Shown here piece by piece: positions 1 through 13,366 of a DNA stretch of 64,000 bases (position 1 is its first letter; each line of letters starts with the position of its first letter). The position numbers and the translations under genes are program-made. Location: assembly GCA_961205875.1 (NCBI GenBank), contig OY540812.1:21328001-21392000 (forward strand), given 5' to 3'. The notes below the pieces were generated by a model that searched no databases, was not told where the DNA came from, and saw only the letters and a program-made list of their open reading frames with translations. This stretch comes from Sialis fuliginosa (lineage: Eukaryota > Arthropoda > Insecta > Megaloptera > Sialidae).

Positions 1-1040
1 AAGGAAGGAAACTTTTGCCAAAATTTGGTGCAATTTGGAGTATAGAGAAAAAAGTTTAAATGATGTGAATATAGCGCTTTTTGAAAAATAAGACATCTTA
101 AAACAAGTGTAACTTTAAAAGTTTTTGACCAAATTAAAAAATCTATAAATATTTGGAAACTACATAAAAAATAGAATAAAATGACCTTTATCGGAAGTAT
201 TTTGGTTGAAACCAAAATATTTGGCGGCAATTTCAAAATCGACTATTTTTACAAAAAATCAAACTTAATGTTTTGGTACCGCATTCGGCTAAAATTGAAT
301 ATTCGGCTCTGAAACCGATTTCAAATGAAAGATCAACAAAAAACGAAGAAAATGAGCCCTATAACATGTATAATAAGGGACATTTTGAAAAATAAGGTAC
401 TATCAAAAAAAGTCTAATTTCGCTCGATTTCAAAAGTTCAAAAAATCGTAATTCGGCCAAAAAGAGGGCGGGGGAAAAAGATTTTGGGAAACATGTTTTT
501 TTGATATGTACTTTGAGAAAAAAAATTGGGAGCAAAATCGGTGACATACGTTCGCCCTGTTTTTTAAAAAACTACTGGAAATGCTCATATATATATATAT
601 ATATATATACATGTACGTACCTATGCATTTATTTTATAGTTGAGTTCAATTTTTACTAAAAATTAAAAAAAAAATTACTTACAAAGAAAGAATTTTAAAT
701 GTGTATGGAATATTCTGGGAGTATTCAAATCGAAATTACAAAAAAACTTTTCCTCCCATTAGCCAAAATTGAACATACAATGGAGCTAGCCTATGGTAGG
801 CTAATTGTAAGCCATGATATAGGTGATTTTGCTCAAAGACCATAACCCATATTGATGGATCCTTGTTAGTCTTGTTTCGTAAACATATAAACCGTTTTCT
901 TTGGTCTCGTCTCGTACACATGAGCAAAATGTAAGTGAGAATGAAACTAAGGCCTATAAAAGTATTTTTTTACGTAAAAAAACATTTTAAATCTTTGAGT
1001 ATAAACAAATGATAATATTATTGTGTCTTTTGTTTTACAG
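1..1040. other. AT-rich repeat-like flank, no gene seen
   Basis: No coding exon is supported here. The first 550 bases hold several variants of an ATTCGGC-containing phrase and look like an old interspersed repeat. An (AT)n microsatellite lies at about 587-610. Short open frames are present on both strands, but they have no recognisable motif and no splice context. Confidence 0.4.
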
Positions 1041-1127
1041 ACATTAAGGAAACTCTTCACGAAGGAGCTGTCGGTAGAGGACAACATCCAGTCGACATTT
1101 AAAGCTATAACCATACCATACCATTAA
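1041..1127 (+). CDS. Candidate terminal exon of an upstream gene (partial)
   Basis: A good acceptor (T-rich tract then TTTTACAG ending at 1040) is followed by 28 sense codons and a TAA at 1125-1127. The peptide is charged (starts TLRKLFTKELSVEDNIQ) and matches no family I recognise. An AATAAA lies about 145 bases downstream, as expected for a last exon. Against it, the sequence just after the stop (1145-1215) resembles a repeat also seen at 10548-10620, and no upstream exon is inside the window. The frame is assumed, not proven. Confidence 0.25.
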   Translation, partial: TLRKLFTKELSVEDNIQSTFKAITIPYH

Positions 1128-1873
1128 GGAAACTAGAATGTTGTTGAAATACTAATTATCCTTTAAAATTGAAACTCTTGACTAGACATATAGATAAAGT
1201 TGAGACGAGAACGATATGAGACCGTGAAAAGTTTTATCTCAGTGGGCGGCGTGAAACCCTATTATTTTCCTAAATAAATTGAATCTTGTAGCTAATTATT
1301 ATTTTGATCAAACACTGATTTTAATAGAACAACTAAATGACATATAATGTATTACTAACAATATTTATTTAATGTTTTTGAATATCACCTTTCTTCATTT
1401 AATTTAATCTGTTTGGTGAAACATTAAAAAATAAAAACACATCTGCACACATTGTCAACAATCCAAGGAATTCCCCAATGAGTCATTTATGTTATTCTTC
1501 TAATAATAGTTCTATTCTCGAATCCATCTTATCAGTTTGGCAAAAGAGTACAGACAGACGTAATGATGCATTTTATTATTTTTTACATAAAATATTTAAT
1601 TGACGTAGGAAACTCACGACAGGAAACGTTAATATCATTTCAATGCATTAAAATATAGCTTGGATTTTTCTATGTACACACAACTGAAATGGGGGTTTCA
1701 CGTAATTAATCGCACCAATACAAAAAAAATACATCCGTTGTTATTTTGCGGTTATTTTTTCGTTATCAAGACCTATCCATATTTATTGAAATTATATAAA
1801 TATGTGTCACAAATATCCCTACTACTTCAGTATACATTTATAACCAACCGCAAAAACAATAAATTAACTAACT

Positions 1874-4800
1874 ATGTCTGAATCAAAAGTGCCTTCAAAA
1901 GTGTTGTTAAGTGTTGAAGATTTGTCAGACTTCGAACCAGCAAAAAGCAGTTTAAATACTCCCGTAAATGCTGAAGCCAAGAAACCTGCAAAGAAAAAGG
2001 AAATGACTCCCGAAAGATTGGAACTTGTAGAAATTGATGAAGGTTTAAAAACCGATAAGTCAAGTATTTTAACAACTGTAATAGATGATGTAGATGTTGT
2101 CGACATTGCCTCAAGGGATGCTTTAGGTGTTGACACAGTTGATAATGATAAAAATGTGACGTTTGAAATTGTCAAAGCAAAGTCTGTGAGTAGAAACAAT
2201 TTGGCGAGTATACCACAGAAAGGGACGACAACGTCAATCGATCTACCAGACAGTCCGGAAGTACAGGATAAGAATACTTTTGCTGCTAAACGCACGGCGA
2301 CTCAGGGGATGATGGATATTGCATTGCTTACCGCTAATGCTAATCAATTGCGGTATTTGATCCAGTATCAACGAGAAAACAGTAAGTTGGTTATTGTATA
2401 TTGTATATGTTAAGGGGTTACATCTAATCGTCACTTCGGAAAATGAGACTTTTAAAAAAAAATTTTTTTAGAATCATAAAAAACAATTAAATTAAATTTG
2501 GAGGGTTTATTGTATGTACAAGTACATGTCTCAAAACATATAAACAATTTTTTTAATGAAATATAAAACAAAATTGTGACTTAAGTATTGCTATACTGAG
2601 TGCATTAATGACTCATTGTCAGAGCTGAACCGAAAACCGGAAAAACCGTTATTTTTTTTGGAATGAAAATCGGAACCGAACCGATATATATTTTTTTACT
2701 CGAACCGGAACGAAAAAAATAACGGTTTGAAGCCCTGGCCACGCGGACTTTCTTATACGTAATGTTGACAAATTAATAAAAGAAATAATGAAAGAATATG
2801 GAATAAAAATTCTCTACAACATATGTCAAATAATTTTAAACTACTAATGATAGAAGGATGAAATTGTATACTAAGGATTAATTTTCGTCTGGGAAGACAA
2901 CCACCTACATTTTAAAACAATCACTCAATTTAATTTATGATTTAGCCAGAAATATTTTTTTTTACATAATTAATTAGGATCACCCACATTGTTCGCTCTG
3001 AGTATTACGTATAAGAAAGTCCTATGGTACCTATGGTAAACTCGTACACTGTTCAATTTCTGTAATACGTATAAGAAAGTCCCATGATAGATATTTCTTC
3101 TCTGTTATGAACCTTGGCCATTTATTAGTCCAGTAAAGGAAGCATTTTGACAGGAAATTAAGAGGGCAAGCAATTTTATGATTGATTCTTATAGATTTTA
3201 AACCAGAGAATTCGAAAAATATAACCCGGACTAGCGAAAAGTGGTGCAACACCCTTAAAAATGGGGTTTAAGGGTGAAAACCCCATTTCCAACCGTTTTT
3301 TCAATTTATCACAAAATTTAAAGCAATTATGGTATATTTTTATGGTTGATATATGTTCAGGACACTCAGACGAATCGATTGTGACCACATATACTAAATT
3401 TGATTAAAAATTATCTCTTCCAGAGAGCTTAAAAGACTTAAAAATGCATTTTTTTGGGGAATATAGTTTAAAAATTAATAACTTTTGCTAAAATCATCCA
3501 AATGACTAGGCTCAAATTGTTCCTGAAGTTCTAAAGAATAATAATGAACTATAATTTAAAAAAATATTAATAGTTTAACCAATAAAAATCGCTAATGTTT
3601 AACGGTAAGTAACGTAAATTTTTGAAAAACTATCTTTTTACTAAAATTTAAATAAAAACATCAGGGTTGAATATTTTTTAGTGAAACCAAGGTAGATACC
3701 TTCTATTTGTACATACAAACAAAATGAGACCCCCCAAAATAATATTCAATTATTAGAACGGGTGCAAGTGCGATTAGAAATACACAGAATTTTTGTTGTA
3801 TACAATTTAAAAAAATTACATTTTTCCAAACAAAATAATAGATTCAGTCCAGTAAAGGAAGCATTTTGGCAGGAAATTAAGAGGGCAAGCAATTTTATGA
3901 TTGATTCTTATAGATTTTGAACCGGAGAATTCGAAAAAAAAACCGGACTAGCGAAAAGTGGTACAACACCCTTAAAAATGGGGTTTAAGGGTGCAAACCC
4001 CATTTCCAACCGTTTTTTTTCAATTTATCACAAAATCTGAAGCGACGATGGTATATTTTTATCATTGATATATGTTCAGGACACTTAGATGAATCGATTG
4101 TGACCTCATATACTAAATTTGGCCAAAAATTACCTCTTCCAAAGGGCTTAAAAGACGTAAAAATGCACTTACCCTTAAACATTAGCGATTTTCATTGGTT
4201 AAACTACTAATATTTTTTTAAATTATGATTGGCCATTATTCTTTGGAACTTCAGGAATAATTTGAGCCTAGTTACGAGTCATTTGGATGATTTTAACAAA
4301 AGTTATTAATTTTTAAACTATTTTTCCCGAAAAGATGCATTTTTACGTCTTTTAAACCCTTTGAAAGACGTAATGTTTGGCCAAATTTAGTATATGTGGT
4401 CACAATCGATTTGTCTAAGTGTCCTGAATATATATCAATCATAAAAAGATACCACCGTTGCTTTAGATTTTGTGATAATTTGTAAAAACGGTTGGAAATG
4501 GGCTTTTCACCTTTAAACCCCATTTTAAGGGTGTTGCACCACTTTCCGCTAGTCCGGGTTATTTTTTTCGAATTCTTCGGTTTAAAATCTATAAGAATCA
4601 ATTCGTTTCACTAAAAAATATTTAACCCTGGTGTTTTTATTTAAAATTTAGTAAAAATGTAGTTTTTCAAAAAATTACATTACTTACCCTTAAACAATGG
4701 CGATTTTTATTGGTTAAACGATTAATATTTTTTTAAATTATGGTTGGTCATTATTCTTTGGAACTTCAGAAACAATTTGACGCTAATTACGAGTCATTTG

Positions 4801-7106
4801 GATGATTTTAACAAAAGTTATTAATTTTTAAACTATTTTCCCGAAAAGATACATTTTTCTGTCTTTTAAGCCCTCTGAAAGAGGTAATTTTTGGTCAAAT
4901 TTAGTATATGTGGTTACAATCGATTCGTCTGAGTGTCTTGAACATATATCAACGATAAAAATATACCATCGTCGCTTTAGATTTTGTGATTAATTGAAAA
5001 AACTGTTGGAAATGGGGTTTTCACCCCTAAACCCCATTTTTAAGGGTGTTGCACCACTTTTCGCTTGTCCGGGTTATTTTTTTCGAATTCTCCGGTTTAC
5101 AATCTATAAGAATCAATCATAAAATTGCTTGCCCTCTAAATTTCCCTTTTTCTCACTTTTCACTGCTTCCTTGACTGGGCTATATCTCTAATTTCTACTG
5201 TTTCAAAAATAATTCGAAAAATTTAAAAATCAACATCATTAAACAATAAACATCCGTATCCGGTTGAAAGATTGTTTTCAAAAAGAGGAGGTTTTCTTCC
5301 CAGACAAAAATTAATCTTAAATATAAAGTTTCATCCTTCTACGAGATGTCGTATTTGAGTTACAGCGTTTACAGACAGACACACAGACATTTCTTCTGTT
5401 GTGAAAAATTCGGCAGCAATTCATAAATCTATTTAGGGGGAAGAAATACGTAAATATTTCTATTACATCAAATATTATTATCATTGTAATTTGCAATTAA
5501 TCAAAAATAATTAAAATAAAGAATGCATTATTTATAAATTAGCGAATCCTTGCGGTCGGATTTCTGTAAATTAAATATCATTGTTCAGGCGGAAAATTAT
5601 TAAATTATTCATAGTAAAAATGATTATACAATATCAACACAGAAGGAAGTTTATAACTTTAAATACATCAATCATTTAATAGCGATAAAAATGAGAATAA
5701 TGAATAGGAAAATATTTTTCTTAGCGTTTTTAACATTATTAATATTCTGTGAATTATATACACACTCGTATATAAATTATACTTTAAAGGAAGTAATGCA
5801 TGCATAAATACATAATAATAATATACAAATACGCAGAATAAGTAAAGAAATTTCATACGTCAAAATACAAATTGCATCATTTAAAAAAGTGAATTTATCA
5901 AAATGATTAAAATATCTGCCATGGATTCCACAGGACTTTCTTATACTTTTTAAAAATACACCGAATAAATAATAACTCATTTGACATACTGTAATCACAA
6001 TTTAATTGTTTTGGGGAAATAGAAAATTATTAAATTATAAATAATACATTTGGTGCGACATATGAATATAATAACTATTGTGACCACGATATGACTTTTT
6101 CATAATAGAATACAATGTAAATTATATAGGTTATGGTATTCTTGACAACTGTTATTTATAATATTTTTAGTGTTCCGTGCCAAACGGAATACTTATGGAA
6201 TCACTTCGGTGTTTATACGTCCGTCTGTCACAGACGATTTTCTCTAAAACCATTTGACATAAAAATTTGAAATTTTGTACAAAGATAGGGCGTGAAGTAT
6301 AAAAAGTTGAATTTTGATTCTGAGGGTTAAAATGAAAGCTTATTGAAACACTAATTCAACAATACCTACATATGATTTTTTTAAATACATTTTTTTAAAC
6401 ATTTTTTGGAAAAAAACTTGAAAATTGCTGTTCCCGACCGTTGCCACCAAAAGAAATTAGAGAAAAATAAGAATTAGGTGTAAATTGAGCCAAAATTATT
6501 AGAATTGCAAAATTCTAGCGTGATCAATTGTTATAAACAATTTAATTATTTATTTCCCTATAACTGTTGAACCATTGGTTTTAGAGAAAAAGTTTTTCGA
6601 CAGAAAATAGTTCTCACGATATATAATATATAACAACTTTTGTCCTTACACGTTTTTCAAAATTTTCAGTAATTTAAGTTGGGGGCTGGTGGTACGGAAC
6701 ACTAATTGTGCAACAAACCCTATATATGTTTAAATATGAAGTGTTTTAAAACACCGTGTTGCTGTTTTTTTGCTCTAAACACAACATAAGTGTTATGATC
6801 TATTTGTGAATTCAATAAATAAATAAAGTTAAATTCTAACAAAGCTTTAACTGATTTCCAGGTACATTTTGGATACAAGCAGGCTTCATCGGTGCAAGTC
6901 TCGGTCTTCAGATCCTCGTAGGCGTAGCTTTGGTGGTGCGGCCCCGCGGGCCTTTAAAACGCAGTCCCAAATCACGTGCGAGACGCGCGAAACTCGACAA
7001 GGCTGTTTTAATTGCTGTGTTTATTGTTACGGTTATTAACGTCCTCGTATCCAGCTTTGCCATCGGTCCCGATGCTCCAGTTGTAGCGCCAATTGCTAGC
7101 ACGTAA
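1874..7106 (+). CDS. Ninjurin family membrane protein (2 exons)
   Basis: Coding exons are 1874-2381 and 6862-7106. The donor is AACA|GTAAGT, the acceptor TTTCCAG|GT, and the join gives an AGT codon and a 250-residue protein. Residues 1-135 are acidic, Ser/Thr-rich and probably disordered. Residues 136-169 hold the ninjurin signature (KRTATQGMMDIALLTANANQ), the amphipathic segment next to the membrane. Two hydrophobic helices follow at about 172-193 and 216-236, with an Arg/Lys-rich loop between them. Ninjurins are plasma-membrane proteins acting in cell adhesion, and in mammals NINJ1 oligomerises to rupture membranes during lytic death; arthropod members also act in wound and stress responses. 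The start was chosen as the first in-frame ATG, with AT-rich leader before it. The 4.5 kb intron is filled with repeats. The N-terminal tail is long compared with vertebrate NINJ1 (about 150 residues in total). Which insect paralogue (A, B or C) it is cannot be decided here. Confidence 0.92.
2620..2736. mobile_element. Small hAT-like MITE in ninjurin intron
   Basis: The ends are imperfect inverted repeats. The left begins CAGAGCTGAACCG and the right reads ..CGGTTTGAAGCCCTG, both followed inward by ACCGTTATTTTTTT-like sequence. The interior is simple AACCGAAA-like DNA. No clear target duplication was found, so the family is a guess from the CAGRGCT end. Confidence 0.5.
3127..5172. mobile_element. 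Four-copy nested foldback repeat cluster
   Basis: One repeat of about 560 bases occurs four times: 3127-3700 (+), 3846-4172 (+, truncated), 4173-4608 (-) and 4609-5172 (-). The outer ends are inverted: AGTCCAGTAAAGGAAGC on the left, GCTTCCTTGACTGGGCT on the right. Each unit carries AAGGGTGAAAACCCCATTTC, itself a near-palindrome, and AATCGATTGTGACC. No transposase is present. It looks like a non-autonomous foldback element that received a second, truncated inverted pair. Confidence 0.8.
6169..6703. mobile_element. TIR element with AGTGTTCCGT ends
   Basis: The left end AGTGTTCCGTGCC and the right end GGTACGGAACACT are inverted repeats about 535 bases apart. A short inverted motif GTCCGTCTGTCACAGACGA lies near the left end. 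There is no coding content. Related ACGGAACCCT sequence occurs near 55768, so the family is dispersed. It lies in the ninjurin intron just upstream of exon 2. Confidence 0.5.
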
Positions 7107-7140
7107 ATGGAAATGTAAAGCTTTACATTTCCATAATAAA
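7107..7140 (+). terminator. 28-bp perfect palindrome plus poly(A) signal after ninjurin
   Basis: Bases 7107-7134 form a perfect palindrome (ATGGAAATGTAAAG and its reverse complement) starting at the base after the TAA stop. AATAAA follows immediately at 7135-7140. In RNA this would fold into a hairpin of about 12 bp directly between stop codon and cleavage signal. If this signal is used, the 3' UTR is only a few tens of bases long. Confidence 0.6.
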
Positions 7141-10100
7141 AATCAAAATTAACGAATATATTTTGTATGGTGTTTAATTATGTTTGAATGATTCAATTAC
7201 TAATATGATTCACGTTATATGTTTACTTCCCGGAGGGAATATAAAAATTCATGAGGGAAAATTTTAAATTAAAAAATATATATTTCGGGGGTTAAGGGGT
7301 GGGGGTGAAAATGTCTACTATATTTATATTGGGATATAAAAGCCATTATACATATTTCAACCGCGGGGAATTTTATTTCTCTCTAGTACCCCCTGGATTC
7401 AACAGTTTGTTAGTTAAGTTTTAACTTTAAAATGTTAAATTATTTATTACGAACGTTATTAACACTTTTGTTTGCTAAATAAGTTTTTTAATGATAGATA
7501 TTGAAGTATGTTTGAGAAAAAAATGATCTCTTTTGATTCAAATTATTATCAATTGCGGATTATACTTTTTAGAGGCCTGATGCGAAAATAAAACTGGAGG
7601 CTCAACAAAAAAACATTTTTATAATTTATAAAATGTCATATATAAAATAAAAATCCAGATCGACAACTAAAAAATTAACATTTTGTGTCGGTTTTATGGA
7701 CCCTAAACGTGCAGGGCCCGGAGCGAATACTTCCTGCGCCTATATGTAAGAACCCGCCATCTGTGCATGTGTTCATTTCTGTTCATGTATTTATTATATA
7801 TCAACACCAATATTATTATATTATTATAAGGTAAAATTAATTAACTATATAATTTGAAAGCTTAGATTTCTGTTCGTACAAAACTGCAATGCAATATAAT
7901 TTATTTAATTATTATCATATCAATGCTTACCTTATTCTAATATATATATTTTGTAAATAATATTTCTTCATCTTCCAATGATTACATTTATATAATACAA
8001 GCAATATTTGACGTCATTTATTATTTTTTATTAAAACATAATATTGTATAGACATAACACAATCGGTGTTTTTCAACCATGTTTATCATTTGTTTCAGTA
8101 TTTCCGTTTTTCACAAAATCACATTAATATTGACGTCATTAGGTTGTTTTATGAGATAAGCTAGTCTAGATTTGTGTGTATATCAGATATACCTGCATAT
8201 CACTTTTGTATAGATATTATATCGTGTTATTTGGTTGTTTTTATACATATTTTTATATTTATTGTAAATAAATAATTTATTTATGGAATATTTGTTTTTT
8301 ATTATCGTTGTAACGAATTATTATACAATCAACAACAAAATAAACACGACATTTTGAATAATTATGTTATTGTACATTTAAAAAAATATTCATAAATTGT
8401 AAAAATATTTTGAAAAATATTAATTAATACATGTAACAGAGGTTCCCAATTTTTTAAAACTCGCAGCGCCCTTTTTAAACTAAGGTTTTTCCATATTCCA
8501 TGGCGCCCTTCCTAAGTCAAAAAATAACTAACTTTTACAGTATAAATTCACACTAACGAAAACTGAATTCACATATAGGAAAATTAATTTTTTAAATGTG
8601 AAATTAATTTCAACAAAAGAATACATGCTTAAAGTTTTTTTCACATGATGATCTTACGTGTATCCTATTTCCAAAAAAATACTTATTTCTGCAGAAATAA
8701 AGGTTTAATCACAAAAATTGACCCTTTTAAAACTAATTTTGAATTTGACGCCAAAACGCTCGCAGGTGTCATGGCGCATTTTTGACGTCACGCCTATGTA
8801 AAGACTCCTTGTCAACAATAATAAATCCTTCTTCCATCGCTAACGTTTCTCGGTTTTAGTTTTGGTAACACAAAACTGAGCAAATTGATAATTTAAAACC
8901 ACAAAATAATTTATAAACAGTGCAGATATTAATGAAACATAAATGATGTTTATATATACTTACACTCTGACTGGTGTTTTATCTAACATGGCGGATTGCT
9001 GTATTTTGTGTTTTTATTTTATATTAACAAAAATCATATTAATCTCGCTTTTAATATAAAAATAAATACAGAATCTTTTTAACCTATTTCATTATTTAAA
9101 ATCATAATTTCAGTGATACTTTGTTACTGGCATCATGCCTATTTCCAGGCCAATCTAAAAGAATCACGTTTTTATCAGACCAACGGACAACGAAGTGATT
9201 CCATCAATAAGTGCAAAATTCGTTTTAAGCCAGATATCGAACAATTTTTAGAATTACTTTTATTTATGTGCGGCCCTCGAAAAATAGGCCTGGCCTAGAC
9301 GTAGGGAGAGACCAAGGAGAAAATTATTAAACATGGGTTGCGCATTCTTTATCATCGTAATGTACATATGTACATATAAAATTTGGTTCACCTAAGTGAA
9401 AATAGAGATATAAACCAACCGATACTCTATCTTTCTTACACTGATATTTAAGTAAAGACAAGCATAGACCATGTCTGATACTGAGAGAGGTATAGATTTT
9501 ATACTTTAAGAGATGTTTTTCCTGTACATATCTTTAATCTTACATTCAAATATCTATAAAAGTATTTTAAATATGAACATAAATCGATTCACATAAAGTA
9601 AACATACCTAGGTATATGTTTTTATTTATTATATTATATTTATTTCGATTCTTTTGCGTTTCACCTATTCGTACCAATGAGGTCTTTCCCGTAACTGGTA
9701 CAGTGAAAAAAGTTATTGGAACATGTAAGGTTCATTAAAAAAGTAAATATGATATTTGTACATGTAAAGTCAAATTGATTATGTCATATTTAACTATTTG
9801 ACAACATTTGTCAAGCTTTTATTATTTAATATAACTGGCAGATAGTTAAAGTTAAATTAGAGGAATGGTAGTTTTTTATCTGTAGATGACCAGAAAAACA
9901 CAGGCAGACACGTAGAAAAATATGTCATCAACTCTTGGACTATTATTTTATAAGATTAATAATAAAATTCTCATAAATATTTAAATATACCCTGAATTCA
10001 CTCCAGTGGTGTCGCTAGAGAATGGGGTGACACCCGGAGCGGAAATCGATAGTGTCACACCCGCACCCCCAAAAAAAATCAATAGGTTTCATTTTTTCAC

Positions 10101-10547
10101 ATTAGGCGAGTGCCACCTCTTGTAAATTTTCAACGACAGAAAAATGATCAGTGGACTTTTAATAAATTAGACGGTTATCACTTCTAATAGAATTGTTTTA
10201 ATGTCCAAAAAAGTCAATTAGCTCAATTTCTTATACATATTTTACTCCCTGGAAGCTGTAAATAACCAACAAAAGGAGATAAATAAGCTTTATTTTTTAA
10301 CATATAAGATGGGTGTCGCCCATTTGAGGGTGTTATTCGGGGCGGACCACGATTTTCTCAGTGACTACTGAACGGATTTTATTTGTGGATATTTTGTGTA
10401 AAATTCATGAAGTCGGAAAAAAATCGTCGGAGGTATCTTCGCGTGCGTTTCGTTGATGAGATAAGTTATGTTTTATATTGATAACAATGTTTAATAGGTT
10501 TATTACAGATTAAATTTACATCCCCAGGTAACACCGGGTCTAATGCG

Positions 10548-10620
10548 CTAGTTATTGATAATCTTTTAAAACTGAGCCTCTTGACAAGATATATAAATAA
10601 AGTTGATATCGTCTCTGTCT
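10548..10620. repeat. Dispersed repeat also present near 1145
   Basis: The phrase CTCTTGACAAGATATATAAA, then TAAAGTTGA and a (GTCTC)-like tail, is shared in diverged form with 1145-1215. It follows directly on a Helitron-like terminus (hairpin CCCAGGTAACACCGGG, then GCGCTAG). It may be flanking sequence of the target or part of the mobile unit. Confidence 0.35.
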
Positions 10621-12817
10621 CGTTTCGTCTGAATTTAAGCCAATCAATCATGCTTGGCGTGCGGACCTACTTAAAGTGATCTTCAACGAGCCTCTGTTTA
10701 TTACAATTTGTGACGAAATTTATGCCGCATCAACAATTAGTTGAGATGTTTTTAATGTATGATTTGCCTGATTAAATTTTGCTTTGATTAAATTTATTTA
10801 TAAAAATCTTACCAAACTGTAAAGTTATGCATTCAATAGAAATCCAATTTGTAAAAAGATAATTTACATTTAATTATTTTTTCAATGAGCCATCTTGATA
10901 AGTGCGTATATTACCTACTGTTTTACAGAAAGGTACCGCATGCCGCTTTCGTGCAATAACGGTACGCATTTTACGACAGTATTGATCAAACGTTCGTGTT
11001 TACGGAAGTCGGTCCATCGCGCAGCATCCATTTCCTAGTGCGTGGAAGATACGCGCATCAGACAGGACCGGAAATTGAGATATATAGTATTCAAAACTTG
11101 AAAATATAGTTACTATTATAGTGTAGATTTTTTTTAATACTAAAATATAATATATTTTCAAGAATATAGAATTTTTTTGTATTGTTTATTTATTTATATA
11201 CGTATATTTATATTTTCTTAACTCATCAATATTAATTACAAATTCCTCAAGGTTCTATTTATTTCACCTCTGCCCCACCTTTATTCATAATTTAAAATGA
11301 AATTATTATACATAAATTACATAAATTACCCAAGCCAGTGTTGCTTTTTCGATGTTGGTCCCGGTCTAGGTCAACCTTCAAATACCTTCGGGTCACCTAT
11401 TCTTTACCCAAGATTTGGTAAACTATGGGCCAGCCTTGGTACGACAAGCCTTTGTCGAGTCTTGAACGAAATTATCATCTTGGCCCAGTATTGGCTAGCA
11501 CCAACCGTGGCCCCTTTGTAATTTCTTACATGAGAGATTGAACCCACTTATAACCTATCTTCATTAAACAATACATATTATAACAATTTTTGAATTTTTA
11601 CAAAAACTAAATTATTTCAAAAATGTTTTAACTGTTGACATGGACCCCACAGGTGTGGGTTAACAGAACTCTAGTACTGGAATCTGGGGCTAAAGGGGGA
11701 CCAAGAGCGACGAGCAAAAAATGTCCTTGAATAGTATTTACGAGTTAAAATTTTTAATTAAAAGACCTAAAAAAATGCATTCGAGCATTTCAATGAAATT
11801 CTTTTTTTTTCCTAATGAAAGACCTAAAAAAAGGTCATTCAAACACCGAAAAAAACCTGGTTGAAATGTCTTAGGAAGCCGGCCAACAATTTCAATCTGA
11901 GGGCCTGTGATAAAATGTGAGGGCCATGATTGTTGAGATCTAAAAATAATTTTCCAATAATATAAAATGTAACTATACCCAGTATACCGGACCCAATTGG
12001 AGCCTACCATGCATGATGCAGATGCTAGATATTACAACAATAACTTAATTGATACAAAACATTACTAAAATTCAATTATTTCTAAACTATTTTAATTGTT
12101 GACGTCTTCATTTAATAACATTTAACTACGCAATAGATTCGACCCTCTCGAAGCCAATCCTGATTCCTGATTAAAACAGTATTATAACATTAACTAGATT
12201 GCTATGAAACTTTACTAAAACTCAGTTATCAAACTGTTTATATATTTGGCATTTTAATTCAATAACATTTTTAATAATGTAACTACGCAGTAGATTGAAG
12301 CCACTCGGAGCCGAGCCTGACCTCGGTTGTTGTCGTAAACGCATGCGTGTAACAGGTAGCTCCAGGTGGAAGCGCAACTGTTCCTGAATCTAGGTCACAG
12401 GATCGGGAATTGTGTTCGTTTTCACTCGACTCACAGTAAAAACATTCTCAATCATTCTGTCAAATGGTTTATACAAGAAAATGTTGCGTAGTTTATTAAA
12501 GGGTGTACATTTTACTGGTTTAGTTTTATTTTATTTTATTTGGTGTTGATACTTGTTTTATGACTTTTATGAACAGTCTAGAATCAGTGTATGAACTTTA
12601 AAATATTTTTTTATATCAGCTGATATTATTGCATCACATTTCTCAATAAATCAATGATTGTAAAAGTACGACGCGGAACAGAACATTTCAGAATATTCGT
12701 ATGTTTAAGGAGTTTGTAGACAGGGCAGGCTCAAAGTATGCATTGTCAACTTCTAAGAGCACCAAGTGTTGATTTGGTTTCTAAACTCGTTGTTATAGTT
12801 TTTCACTTATCATTTTA

Positions 12818-13366
12818 TAGTCCAGGCTGTCTAGGCTTAAAAGTACCTAAAAGAGGAATTTTTAGGTACAGTTTTGCTATTCACAGGATTTATTACAAAT
12901 GTAGTTTAGAATAATACCCTAAGTTTGTTCCGATTTCGGTTGTCCGCACCATGGATAATGCATGGTTCAAGTGCAAAATTCTTCAGATTTTCTGATTTTT
13001 GCTAAATAACGGTCTAAATAAGTATTATACAAATAAAAGTTTCAAATAAAAGTTATTCGCTATAAAATTCCATACAACCTTCATTTTGAAAAAAAAAATC
13101 ATTTGTTTATCCGCTACACGGAAAAAATGGCTGAATAGGTATATCAGCTAAATAACTTTTTTTGTATAATACTTATTTAGACCGCTATTTAGCAAAAATC
13201 AGAAAATCTGAAGAATTTTGCAATTGAACCATGGTTTATCCATGGCACGGACAACCAAAATCGGAGCAAACATAGGATATTATTCTAAACCACATATGTA
13301 ACAAATCCTGTAAGTAGCAAAATTGTACCTAAAAATAAAATCTTTTAGCCTCCACAGCCTGGACTA
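12818..13366. mobile_element. PIF/Harbinger-like MITE, near-palindromic
   Basis: The terminal inverted repeats TAGTCCAGGCTGT and ACAGCCTGGACTA are exact over 13 bases and continue in imperfect form over about 230 bases on each side. Examples are the AATCAGAAAATCTGAAGAAT-like and CCATGGATAA-like segments on both arms. A TTA trinucleotide flanks each end (12815-12817 and 13367-13369). The 3-bp TTA duplication suggests PIF/Harbinger. No transposase is present. Confidence 0.75.

Noticed and set aside
587..610. Alternating AT run as a possible regulatory or origin sequence
   Set aside because: An ordinary AT microsatellite; such runs are expected at this base composition.
1660..1881. 73-codon + strand frame just upstream of ninjurin
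   Set aside because: It overlaps the ninjurin start in another frame and has low-complexity AT-driven composition with no motif.
9113..9298. Phase-compatible alternative last exon for ninjurin (acceptor TTTCAG at 9112)
   Set aside because: The 62-codon frame has no membrane segment or ninjurin similarity, while the exon at 6862 completes both helices; the match in phase is likely chance.
10925..11090. CpG-rich patch with a 35-codon minus-strand frame and possible donor
   Set aside because: No partner exon could be found on either strand and the peptide resembles no family; kept only as an unexplained GC-rich patch.
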